A stretch of 64,000 nucleotides of DNA from Moringa oleifera (lineage: Eukaryota; Streptophyta; Magnoliopsida; Brassicales; Moringaceae): contig JAJFZO010000575.1 of NCBI GenBank assembly GCA_021397835.1, positions 3,539,001 to 3,603,000 on the forward strand, read 5' to 3'. Both the position numbers and the translations under genes were made by a program. Below the pieces are notes generated by a model. That model was not told where the DNA came from. It was given only the letters and a program-made list of their open reading frames with translations, and did not search any database. This document shows positions 36,484 to 48,600 of the stretch, piece after piece (within the stretch, counting starts at the first letter, position 1; the number at the start of each line of letters is the position of its first letter).

Positions 36484-39400
36484 TGGGTTCTCGTTTTCAA
36501 CATCGAGATTATGGATGGTTAATGGAGTTTCTCGTTTTCTTTTTGTTGTGGGGGTAGGGTTTCTCTACATGTTTTCGCTTTTATCCACCTAGATGAGAAG
36601 ATACGGTACAGTTTATATGCTTGGAAGGGAAACTTTTACCCTGAAAGAACTTTTAATGTTGCCTTGAACTTTTAATCCTAGGCGGTATTAGATGCCTAGT
36701 ATATGACAAATTGCTGCATGAGTGATCTCTGCAGTTGCGTATATTCTTCTCAATTTTGTACTGTTAATGCTTATTTGGTTCTTTGGTTTTTCATTTTCTC
36801 TGTTGCAAGTCATCTCAGAAGACACAGTTAGGGATTTGATAATTAATATTTATTGCCCTGTGATCCGTTTCTGCTTGGAGCTACTGCATGATAATGTTTT
36901 AGTGAAAGAATTAATTTCTGCATGACCATAACAGAATTCTTCTTAGATTTGGTTTAATGGGTGAGGCTATTTGTTTTCCAGAGGAAAATCATATTTCGAT
37001 TGTTAGACATGGGTAAGGCTATCTATTTAAAGAAATATTTGGTTATTTGATTACTTCTTTTCTTTTTCTCCCCAGTTTGACTTTGTAGCTCTTAGTCGGG
37101 TGGAAGGTGAAGTTCTTACATGACTTCTATTCATTTCCAGGATTCTGTTAAAATGGTTTAGCATTGAACTCTGACTGAGGGCAAAAGCTCAGAATAGCTT
37201 TGTATAAACATCTTGGGTTGCAAGGAGTAATTACTCTAAGTGATCATTTGTTCTATTTATGTGAAAAAAGAATTACCAACTTTCTGTCTGTTGTATCTTC
37301 ACATTTGAATTAGGTATCTGAATATAAGCTAGATTTTAGTTTCTAGTGCATTGGACATGTGTGCCAATAGACTTGTATGTAAGAGATGAGGAGCTCTCAG
37401 TGAGCTATTAACTTCATCTAAGTTCTTCTACCATCTTCAGTATGTTCTGAATTAAGAAAAACACTCTTTACTTACCTGTTTCTTTATCATGTTTGGCGAG
37501 CTCTTTTATCAGCTGTGTGAATTATAAGGCCATTAATACTCTGTAGATCCTGAAATGTTAATCTGCATGGTTGACATGGGCCTGAAAGTGAGTGAATGCT
37601 ATACTTATATTACCAAGTATTTTTCCTGGAAACTTGTATAACATACCAGTAGCACCCTGGTCTAGTACATGGACTGTAGAAGTTTTCTTGCTCAATTCTA
37701 ACCTTGAAATAATGCTCTTGTTGATCCTTTCTTTTTTTCTAAGTTGATGCATGCATGTCATCTAGTAAGAATCTGTCATTGTAGAGCACCTTCAGTCATG
37801 CTACTTCTACAGAACAGAGTTGAAATGGCAAAATCCGGGCATTTGGAATGCTTTGTGAGAACTTCATGATTAGTTTGTTTTTCCTGCTCTACTCACTGCA
37901 TATTAGTTATGGGAAGATTTTAGTACCCCTGGTCTTTTCCCAGAAGCTGTATTTGTTTTAATAAGGCTTGTTAGTACATTCTAATGCTTTTACGGAATGT
38001 GGTTGAGAATGATCTGTATCTATCATTTTTTGAACTATGATAGTAACAATATGTTAGCATACCATGGAGATCAAACCAGGTCATTTTCTCATCCGTAGCT
38101 TCAGATTTCACGTGCACATGCAGTCTCTCCCTCCCTTCCTTTTCTTCTCCTAGCTTCTAATACTTATCCTCCTACCCACTTAGCATTTTCTAGCTCTGAC
38201 TTCTTTAACACGTATAAACTTTTAAGGTGTCTTAGTATGATATATCCTTTACAATGGTTTGATTTTGTTGATCAATTTATTGACCAGGTGTTTTACGCCA
38301 TGCTATAGATAGTGACCCTGTCAGTCCCCTTGGGACAATGTCCATGCAACCATTTCTTTTCAGTTTTTTAGTTGTAATATTCTTGTTACACAACAATAGC
38401 ACTGATATCCCTTGTTTCACACCATCTACTTGTAATAGATTAACTCCTGTCAGGATCTTGCACCTCAGCTGCTGTTAATTGTTATCTGCTTCCTGAATTC
38501 TTGATTTGCCATATTATTATCCATGACTGGTAATGTCCCGTCTGCTGCATTGTTGAATGACTATGGATATCTGTTCTTGGCTGTTCATCAGGTTTCTGTC
38601 ACATTCCTTGCCTAGATATCCCTCGTGGACTTTCTTTGCCTTTCATTTTTATTGTCCAAAGACAGTATAGCATTTTTTTTTTTTTTTGGCACTTCTTAGT
38701 GATGTCGGTATCCACCGATTCCCTGTCAATTGAGCCTGATCATGTACAATAGTTCTATGTATTGGGGTTTTGGTTTTGATGATCGATGGAGCATTCTCCC
38801 CCTCCTATGGTTATAACTCTTTTTGGCTTATGGAATGACGAAGTCATTTAACATTTACCTTGTCATTGAAACATCTCTGTTTGCCAGTTCTATTGTGCAT
38901 TATCAAGTTGCTGCTTTCACCTGCTCGTGACTCGCGAATCATGAATGAGCCCATGAGCATAATCGGGGCTGATTTTTACCCTGCCATGCATAACTGGGTT
39001 CAGGTCCTGTTAGGGAATTCAGCTGATCATACATGGCCGATATCATGAAGGAGTATATAAACATCTCTGTTGTAATCTCATTTCTTCTTTAGAACGACAC
39101 CGTATAGAGATCCCATTCGATTAAGCTCCGGAGAAACAGATGAATGATAGTGGAAAAGCATTATTGTTTAATTGCAGCATTGTTTCATTTTCCTAAAAAA
39201 ATCTTATTCTGCAAACAGAGTAGACATATTGAATCAGAGCTTAGGTGGACTCTGGTTTAAGAGAAGCTATCTCCCTGATGCCTCTTTCAAGTCAAAATCA
39301 AAGTATTGCCTTCTTTCACAACAGAGAGGAACTGGGGAAGACATCTAGCGAGAGAGAAGAAAACAGAAAAACCAGATTGGTGCCTGGCGAGCCCATCAGG

Positions 39401-39667
39401 CAAACTGGGCTTCTTCAGTGGCCCAATAGAAACTCAATGGACAACTGCCTCGTCCACACTCTAGTAGCAGTTTTGCTTCTGTGCACACTCCTGAGCTGAT
39501 ACGCACCGCTTTGATCCGCCAGAGAATCGCACGTCTCTGTCCGTTGCACTGTTGCTTCTCGTTCTTGCAGTGCAACACTCAGCTATCCTCTTCTCTTTTG
39601 TAGTTGCTCATCGAGGTACGAAGTTCAATTCTAGGGTTAGGGTTTTTGAAGCAGTCAGTCAGTCAAG
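36484..39667. other. T-rich spacer and presumed FCA promoter/leader
   Basis: About 3.2 kb without a coding frame of known family. The plus strand is T-rich in the same way as the introns of neighbouring plus-strand genes, so part may be transcribed (long 3' UTR, or FCA leader intron). A TATA box candidate (TATATAA, 39054-39060) and two good acceptor sites (GTTCTTGCAG ending 39570; CTCTTTTGTAG ending 39603) lie before the FCA start. Confidence 0.4.
39054..39060 (+). promoter_or_regulatory. TATA box candidate upstream of FCA
   Basis: GAGTATATAAAC lies about 610 bases before the proposed CUG start. It would suit a long leader, possibly spliced. Evidence is position and motif only. Confidence 0.35.
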
Positions 39668-39670
39668 CTG
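39668..39670 (+). promoter_or_regulatory. FCA: Proposed non-AUG (CUG) start codon of FCA
   Basis: CTG with A at -3 and G at +4. An in-frame TGA lies at 39647-39649 and no in-frame ATG occurs until 39788. Codons between encode DRHRGDRYGN...YHNHRHHSRGPSRFSDSP, the conserved FCA N-terminus. Arabidopsis FCA is reported to start at a CUG. Confidence 0.75.
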
Positions 39671-42600
39671 GATAGGCACAGAGGAGACCGCTATGGAAAC
39701 ATCAATAATAGCAATGGCAGCAATGAAGACTCTTACCACAACCATCGCCACCACTCGAGAGGTCCATCTCGCTTTTCTGATTCTCCCATGAACCGCTATT
39801 CCGACAACAACGACGACGAAGACTTCCATCACCACCGCCGCCGCACTAGTCCCACCAACTACCGTGGCGGTGGGGGAGGCGGCCGTCGCGCCTTTGACAG
39901 CCCGCCACGTCACCATCCAGGAGGCGGGGGTGGAGGATTCCGACAAATGAGTGGCGGTGGAGGTGGTGGAGGATTTCGACCTGTGAGTGCTGGAGGTGGT
40001 GGAGGAGGGTTTGGGTCTAATTATCTGGGTTTACCGCCCCAACCGCCTCTGTCTGGGCAGAAACGAGGGTTTCCTTTCTCCAGCCGAGGTGGCTCTCCGG
40101 GTATGCTTTGTATTTTCCGTTTCCTTTCCCCTGTATATATTATGCAGCTAGGGTTTATATATTTTGATTAATTGTTTTTATGATTGCCATGCTTCTGGTT
40201 TTCAGTCCAGTTGTGTGCTCTTCTATTCCCTAGCTCAGATATTTTGATTAACTTGCCTGGCAGTTACTTCAATTTTCTAAGAATCACTTGTGCCTGTTCA
40301 TCATAGAAAAAAGAAAGCAAGAAAAGAAAAAGCCAAGTGTAGTTTGATATGCAGAACAAAAGCTGGGAATTTGTTTTTTTAGAGATAATTTGAAATGCTT
40401 CTACTGTCCTTTGATTCCAAAGAATCAACCAAATGTAAAACTTAAGTCCCAAAATTGGTTTCAGTATCAATATTCCAAACTGAAAAGCTCTTATTTATTT
40501 TGGGGGACGATTGAGGTTTTGTTGTTTTGTTATGCATTGCCCCATGGCTCTGCACGCCAGTTTTTGATTTTCATGATCATTTGCAGATCATCTCAACTTT
40601 TACCATGTGTATTGGGGAAAGTAGGAGTCTGGTGTTACCTTTTATCTGTTCTTATCCTGTTTTCACTTTGCTACTTGTCCAAGTGTTACAACCTTAATTG
40701 TTTGGGAATTGGATTGTGAGTTTGACCCCTTCGAAGTGATCACTCTTTTTCTTTACTTTTTTCTTGTTTCTTTCAATAGAACCCCTAGAGTTCTAACAGC
40801 TAATTACAATTTGAAGCAACCCACATGATTTAGATGCATTCGTTCCCTCCCTTTTTGTTGATACATGCTCATGACTTATTTCTTTTCCTCAGATCGTTTT
40901 GATGGTGGCAGTTTTGCCAAACTTTTTGTTGGATCTGTACCAAGGACAGCTAGAGAAGAGGATGTAAGTCAATTCAATAACTTCTTAGAGATACTGACCA
41001 TGAATGCATGTATGTGTAACATGAAACGTTTATGCATTTGACAATATCCCTTTTTCTGTTCCCTGCTTCCTTTCCCTAAATTAAGATTTCCATTCTAGTA
41101 CTGCTAGGTTCGAGATGATTTGAGTTAGCTAACCTGCTTTTTTCTTCTCTGTACAGTTTTCACTTTTTAGTTAAGAGGTTACACAAAAAATTGAGACATA
41201 ACATTCGTAGTTGGATGTGCATATGACTTTTGCATGTTGGAGATCTTTATTTAATTCTAGCTGGTTATCTAGAGGATGCAGATATGAATATATTTATCTT
41301 CTCATATGATTCAAGGTTCTTTCTAGTGAGTTCGTATCATATTGTTAATATTGTGTGTTTGCCATCAGATTCGCCCCTTGTTTCAAGAACATGGAAGAGT
41401 GATCGAGGTCGCTCTGATAAAAGACAAAAGAACGGGACAACAACAAGGTGTGTGAAAATATTTTTTAGAAAATAATTGTAATTTTGTACCCATCTTATTT
41501 CAGGTCCTCTGAGAGGCTGATGGGAGCAAACCTAGCTCATCTTTCGTCTCAGTTTGTTTTGAACAAGTTTCGGGCTTGTTGGTTCTGGTTGCGACCCTTT
41601 GTTTTGTCGGCCCTGCCAAACAAGAGGCAACGCGTGTAAACTTACTAAAAACTGGTATATGTATAGAAGTTGAAACTTGGACGAGAAATAGATCCTGCTC
41701 ATGGAATAGTGGCTGCTGCACTTGGGTCATTAGTCATGGGATTGTCTATTTCCAGAACTTTAGCTAATGTAAATCAGGATGTTTTACAAAGTGCAATTGT
41801 TGTACAGATAGCAAAAGAAATACTGGGTTTCTTGCTTTTTAATGGGTATTGGTAAAGTTGTAATTTGGAGGATTTCTGTGTTTCCTTCTTAACTTGGTGA
41901 CATTGGGTTTCCTTCATTTTGAATGGCTTGGAACGTTTATATACCAGGTTTCTTGTGGACAGAATGGATGGATCTGGAGTTGGTTTTTTTAAATGGGAAT
42001 TGATTGGATTCTGTGAGTTGTGGGTCTATTGGTGACATGTCCCTCAAGAGCTGCTTGGGATATTTTGCTTGTGAGATGGATGTTTGTTTTAGGTCGATGT
42101 TTGGTTGTTCTTTTTTTCTTATATCCAGCCAAGTTGGCTGACTTAGTTCTCATCAACTATATTTAAAAGCTATTGATTCTGTTGGTGTCTATTTTTAGTC
42201 ACAGGATGGTTGAATATTGGAGCCTATGATTTCATTCCTTTTGGTAGTTGAGCAAGGGTTTTAGGCTCGCATGTTATCATGTTGGAAATGAAACTCCACT
42301 CTCTCTCTTTTCCCTGTGGGAAGTGTGTGTTCATGCGTAGAAGTGTGGTTATGAGATGTTTGTTCTATTAGCATCAATTATTGGTTGGAAAGCCTGCCAC
42401 TATATATCATTTAGCATGAGCTTCTGGTGAGTATTTGTCTATTTTGTTGTTTAAATTGTTAAACTGATGGGCTGACTTATTATCTTGTATTACATTTTCT
42501 TTTCAACTTTATTTTGTGCTTGTAAGTTGGGTGTCTAAGCATTTTGTTCAAGCTAATTATGGCTTGGCTTTTGGGTTGTTTGGTTCCCCTCTGCACTTCG

Positions 42601-45600
42601 TTTTCTTATTCACTGTTTGAGACCTGAGGACTAAATGTGGTATGTGTGCATTTCTTTTGGGGCTTGTGTAATCTTTACTCGTTAGTGACATAATTTATGC
42701 GCTTCTTCCCATCAGTGGCTATCCTCTTATGCAGAGGTTTTTCAGTGGATGTGAGGAATTGTGGGATGTTGAGAATTTAGATTTTATGGATATATCCTAT
42801 AACATTCTTGCATGTTTGTATAATGCGAATGTTAGATTTATAATCTGCTAATATGCGGATGTCTCCATTCTGCTATTGCGATAGTAGAAGCGTTGTTTAT
42901 TGTTCAAGTGGAAACTTGCACTTGAGTTGCATCAGGCACTTGCGCTTGACTCCATGGATATGTGTAATTTTTGATGGGTTCAGTGGTGCATGCTTGTTTT
43001 GTGACTGGTGGATGTAATCTCTACCATGGCAGGGATTTTTTTTTTTTTCCAGCTATTGGTTCAGGTTGAGAGTATTTGTGCTCTTGATTCTGCTATGAAT
43101 GTGTCTGCGGATTCTCTCCTGTATGACTGTTGAAAGCAGCCATGCCTGTAAGCTGCTCGTATTCATTGCCTTCATTGAAAAATGAGAATGTCACTGCAAG
43201 GAATGTGGATTTAAGCCAGTTTTGATGAGGCATGCATTACCTCGCTTGAGAACCACGAATAAATGTGGTTATGCTAGAAACTTTTATATCTGTTAGTGGC
43301 TGGCACAGCAGATTTGAGATTGTTACTATGATCAAAAGTTTCTTTTTGTTCAAAAAATGGGTAAAAAGAGTGATTTTGATAGTTCTCTCCATCCATCTTC
43401 AGTACTCTCATGTCTTGTTTCATTCCCTTTGTTATGGTTCCCCTTGATTGATATAACTGTTTTTGGTCTATCTATTATGGTTGTATTAGCCAATACAAGT
43501 TAGGAATGTTGCTAATGTGGACTTAGGAGGAATTCTTGAAAGTCAATGATTTATTAGATTCACTCAGAAGGAGTCTTTTTCTTTTTTGTACATGTTAGGG
43601 ATTAGAACTTGGAGCCGAAGAGAGGTGTGTAAGTTTAAGATTAGCAAGTGTTTGAACAAGCCAAATTTTCTATTGTTATATGTCTTTCCATAAATTGTAG
43701 TTAGTGCATAATTATTTTTTCTCAATTTGGTTTATATGGGACTCAAGAGTGGTTCGTTGGATATCCAGGCAATGGTTTTAGTGTTCTTAACTCTATGCAC
43801 ACTTATGAAGTCAATACCGGAGGACCAATAATATGACCTGGAAATGAGTGTCTGGCTGGTGGCTTACAAGAATTTTACAATTTTATGAGCATATTTCTCC
43901 TTAGAAGTGTGGGGAGAGATTTAGTTAAAAGCTTTTTTTTTTCCCTTTATTTTCTGAGATGCAGTTAGCAAATGACTGAACGGTTTTGGTTGGCTGGCTG
44001 CCTTGTTTTTACCACTAGCTTATTGCTGTTTGATTATGTCAGTACAAACTCTCTCCACTGCGAAAGTCCCTACCAACTACATCATGGAGAGCTATTAGTT
44101 TATGGTTATCAAATTACAGGTTCTAAGTTGGGGCCTTAAAAACAGGGATGTCCACTTTGTGTAATTTTAATGCCTTATGATTCCTGCATCATGTGGCTTA
44201 GTTTTGGTGTATGGCAAATCCATGGTTTTCAACTGCCAGCAGATGGATGTGCATTTTTGGTTATTTTACTTAGCCTGTTATCTTTCCAATATTCTTTGGC
44301 AAATGGCTTCTTGGATTTATAATTGATTTAGTAGATTTTGCGATCCACAAATTCTTTGGGTTAGGAATCACAGTCTGATATTTTCAGGTCGTTACTGTGT
44401 AGCATGATGTTATGGTACTTGAAGTTATCAAACATGTAACTCCATCTTTCTGATTGTATTTGGCGTACAAGAGGATGGACATGTTGTTTGCAACTGAGAT
44501 AAAGCATGGCCTTTTTTGGTGCTTAAGATGGCATAGGCCATGTATTATGTTGGCATGCAGTGCCAAATTGAACATCATGCAGTAATTGATGTTATGGTTG
44601 AGTGGTAGTGCTGCTCCTTATAGTTTTCCATTTCGAAACAAAGTGATTGGTGCCTATGCAATATGCATGTATACATTTTCGCATCTCTGTTCTGTTCTAT
44701 AGTAGACACATTTTTATCTTGTACGTGTTTCTGTAAGAGTATTATGTTAAGCACATAGTCACTCTCTCTGTGATTAATGTAGTATGAATATGTTGTTGGT
44801 TGAGATTTCCTACTTGGGCAATGCCTTTATCTTAGGTAGAAATCAGCTATAGATGTCTAATTCAAAGCCTTTTGGTATCAACTGTTGATGTTAGTTTGTT
44901 TTGGATTCCATTTGCAACATGGAAATTTATTTTCTGTATATGTTAAGCTTTATCTTTGTTTCATGGAATTAGAATGGAAATGACTGGGTTTTTGGATTCC
45001 TCTTCTTCTTTTTATCCTACCTGTTTACAGCGGTAGAAAATGCATATGCAGGGTATATATCTGATGCATTAATGGTGTTACCTATTTATTGGCATGTAGT
45101 TTGCCTATCTTTGTTATTGTTAGAAGGGTGTAATTGCTCTGAGAAAATCAGCGTAAAAATTCTTTCATTATGCAGGCTGTTGTTTTGTAAAATATGCAAC
45201 CTCAGAAGAAGCTGATAGGGCCATTAGAGCATTGCACAATCAACATACTCTTCCTGGGGTAATTTCTATATTAGCTTTTGTTTTCCAATAAATGTGATAG
45301 TTGTAGTTTCACTTGCTAAGTATGTGCTTTCCAGGGAGTTGGTCCTATTCAAGTCAGATATGCTGATGGAGAACGAGAACGCCTTGGTAATCATTTTAAT
45401 ATGCATAGCTTTTTGAAATTATATCCCTTTGTGAGGTGTAAGAATTTGTATTTTCATAAGTTCTTGTGTAAATCTGTACTAAGAGAGAACCGACTATTTC
45501 TTCCCTGAACTTTTAAACAGTCCAATTATTTTCAGCTTGAACACCAACATATATCACATTACATTTGTACAATGGTGGAAACGGGAATTTCCGAACCTGA

Positions 45601-48600
45601 AATAATATCCCAGTCAATAGGTCGTTCTTTTTAGCCTTTTATTCCACAGTAGGAGATGCAATCTAGTACCTCCATGAGGAGCATAATATGTTTGGATGAA
45701 GACAATTATCAATTCTGTTTCCTTTTTTTTTTTTTTGGGTCTTAATCAAAATTTTATAACTTAAGTAGGACTACATTTACTGATGGGTTTTAACTGTCAG
45801 TTTACGTTCAGTTGTGGATTTGGGTGATTTCTGAAAGGAGATGTATAAGAAATACTGCCCTCATCAGTGGACAATGTCCATATCTCTATCGTTGCTGTTA
45901 TTACTACTGTTGTTATTGTTCATGTTTATCTTGATGTATCTACTGGTTAATCTTATTCCCCTTAATGATAGGTGCGGTTGAGTACAAGTTGTTCGTTGGC
46001 TCACTGAACAAACAGGCTACTGAAACAGAAGTTGAGGAAGTATGTTAGATGAACCAATTCTTTTTCAATCATGCTGTCCTTCCTTTTCCCTTCTAAAGGA
46101 GGTGTAACAATAGTTAGTTTTTCCTCTTGGCACATATCCTTAAGATTGATGTTTCTTTGTGTTAAGGATATCTACTCGTTTCTTCTTTTAATAGTTCTCA
46201 TTTAATATTATTTTATTGAGGAAGCTTATGTATTGGAAAGCTAATAACTACCATTTCCCATGCAGATTTTTTCACAATATGGCCGAGTTGAAGATGTTTA
46301 CCTCATGCGTGATGAATACAAGCACAGTCGTGGTGCGTCATTAGCTCCTAACTAGTGCTGAAAACAGTTGTGCCTGTATGGCTTAGGATAAAAGTTTTCT
46401 ATTTTGGTGTTCCTGTCACATATAACATGAAATATTGATTTCTTGGATAACAGTAGACTCAAGCAATCATTAATCCTGCATGGTCACAAAAGTTCCTTGT
46501 AACTTTATAAGAGAAACGGATTAAACAGGATATATCTGATGGTATCAGACATATTAAGATCTTAGATGGATGACTTGGTTGATATTAGCATCCACTCGTT
46601 CACTTCATTAATGGAGTATCAATTCTTCCATGTAAAGCAAGGGAGAATTTCTCTTCTCAATATGCTCACATGATTATTATCTCAATTCCCAAATTTTAGT
46701 TGGAAGCTAATGGCAGCACATTTTTTCTGTAGGATGTGGATTCGTTAAATACTCACATAGAGAAATGGCATTGGCAGCTATTAATAATCTTAATGGAGTC
46801 TATACAATGAGAGTAAGCATGACTTCTTATCTCTGTGATATTCTGATTGCTGACTTTATCATTAGAACCTTTTCACTCATGCATTTTTTTTTCTTTGGTC
46901 TTAGGGCTGTGATCAACCATTGACTGTCCGGTTTGCTGATCCCAAGAGGCCTAGGCCTGGTGAATCAAGGTTTCTTCCTGATACAATTGTTGTGGAATCG
47001 TGGGTTTAGTATAATGCATGGGATGGGATCTTTTTCTTTTGATCTAATTTAGTACACTTCTCTTATTGGATACTGGGTATTATTTGTATCATTCCTTTCT
47101 TTTGGATTACCTTGTCCTTTTAAAACAGTTTGTATATTCTGTTCACATGCTGCCTATGTTGTTGAAAAAAGGTCCACTATGTGCTTTTCTCAACTTCGTT
47201 ATTTTATGTTTCAGGGATGGTGGTACTCCTGCATTTGGAGGTCCAGGTGTTGGTCCTAGATTTCAAGCACCAGGTCCCAGGTAAACAGCAAACAGAGAGG
47301 AGAGCATAGCATATTATACTTTGTAATTTGTTTTCTTTTATTTTAAGTTATTAACATGTTTCTGTGTGTTTCTTCTTAGTCATCACTCTTGCAGACCAGC
47401 AAACAACTTTGGTGATCCTGCAGGGGATCGAGTTCCTCCAAATGCTTGGCATCCAATTAGTCCACCAGTTCTGGGTTCATCTTCAAATCCTGGAATTCGT
47501 GGTTTTGGAAATCAGATGCCTCCTAGGTCTGGTGATTCAGCAATGCCTACAAATCTGGTGAGAATGAGCTTTATCTTGTGGCATGTTTTCACTACTTTTG
47601 TTATTATTATTTTTTTTAGAAAATCAGGAACTGCATTTTATATGTGCAGCAACATGGGGGTCATGGAGCTTTTTCAATTATGGATCTAACCTTGTCATTA
47701 GTTCTGAAGAAGTCATTATGAATCTCGTTATATTTATGATATTTTTAAGCTGTAAGATAATCGGGTTTTTGAAGATGAGAAGAAAGACTCCTTGAGTGGA
47801 AAATTGACATCTAATCATGCTTATTCATAGATCGGACTGCTCTTTTGGAATGCAACCATAAGGGTTGGGTCTTAATTGACTGTTAAAATTAGGTTTATCC
47901 TTTTAAATTTTAAATGTTGGTTTCTTTTGTAAAATTTTCTAGTTATGGACATACCTGTAGTGAGCAAATTGCTTTTCTTTTTCCCCATTTTATTTAAAAC
48001 TTCTGGTGCTTACTGTGCTTGTGTAATCACTAGGGTGGCCCCCTGGGAGGTTTTAGCGGCCCTTCCAATTGTCCCCTCCCAGGTCTTGCAGTTTCATCTT
48101 CATCCACTTCCCAGCAGGTATTTAAAGATCGTTTGTCTTTCAGTGCTTTTATGTCCTTCACTGGTCCTCCCAGATGATTTGGATGTTTTCTTTTAAATTA
48201 TGTCCAGAATTTTAATCAGCCTTTGTCGCAAGTCCCATCGGTTGGTCAGCAAATATCACCATTACAGAAGCCTGTTGAATCGCCTCAGCATCTGCCGCCT
48301 TCACTTCAACTACAGCCTCAGGCTCCATCTTCTTTCTCACAGTCTCAAACTTCTCATGTTGGTCACCTACAAACTCCCGTTCCCATTGGTCAAAAGCCCT
48401 TCAGCCAAGCACTGCCATCACAGCATTTGTCTGGTTTTGGTGGACAGCTGCCTGCAACACAGCCTCAGCTTCAGCATAATGCATCATCTGTAACAGCGCT
48501 ACAAACTCCATTGAATATCAATTTACAGCCAAATCCTGTGTCAGCTGCAACAAATCAACCGCAGCTGCCTGCTCCTGTCCAACAGCAGCTCCTTCAACCT

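Noticed and set aside
40390..40719. 109-codon frame inside FCA intron 1
   Set aside because: It lies within an intron with clear GT-AG borders and has random composition.
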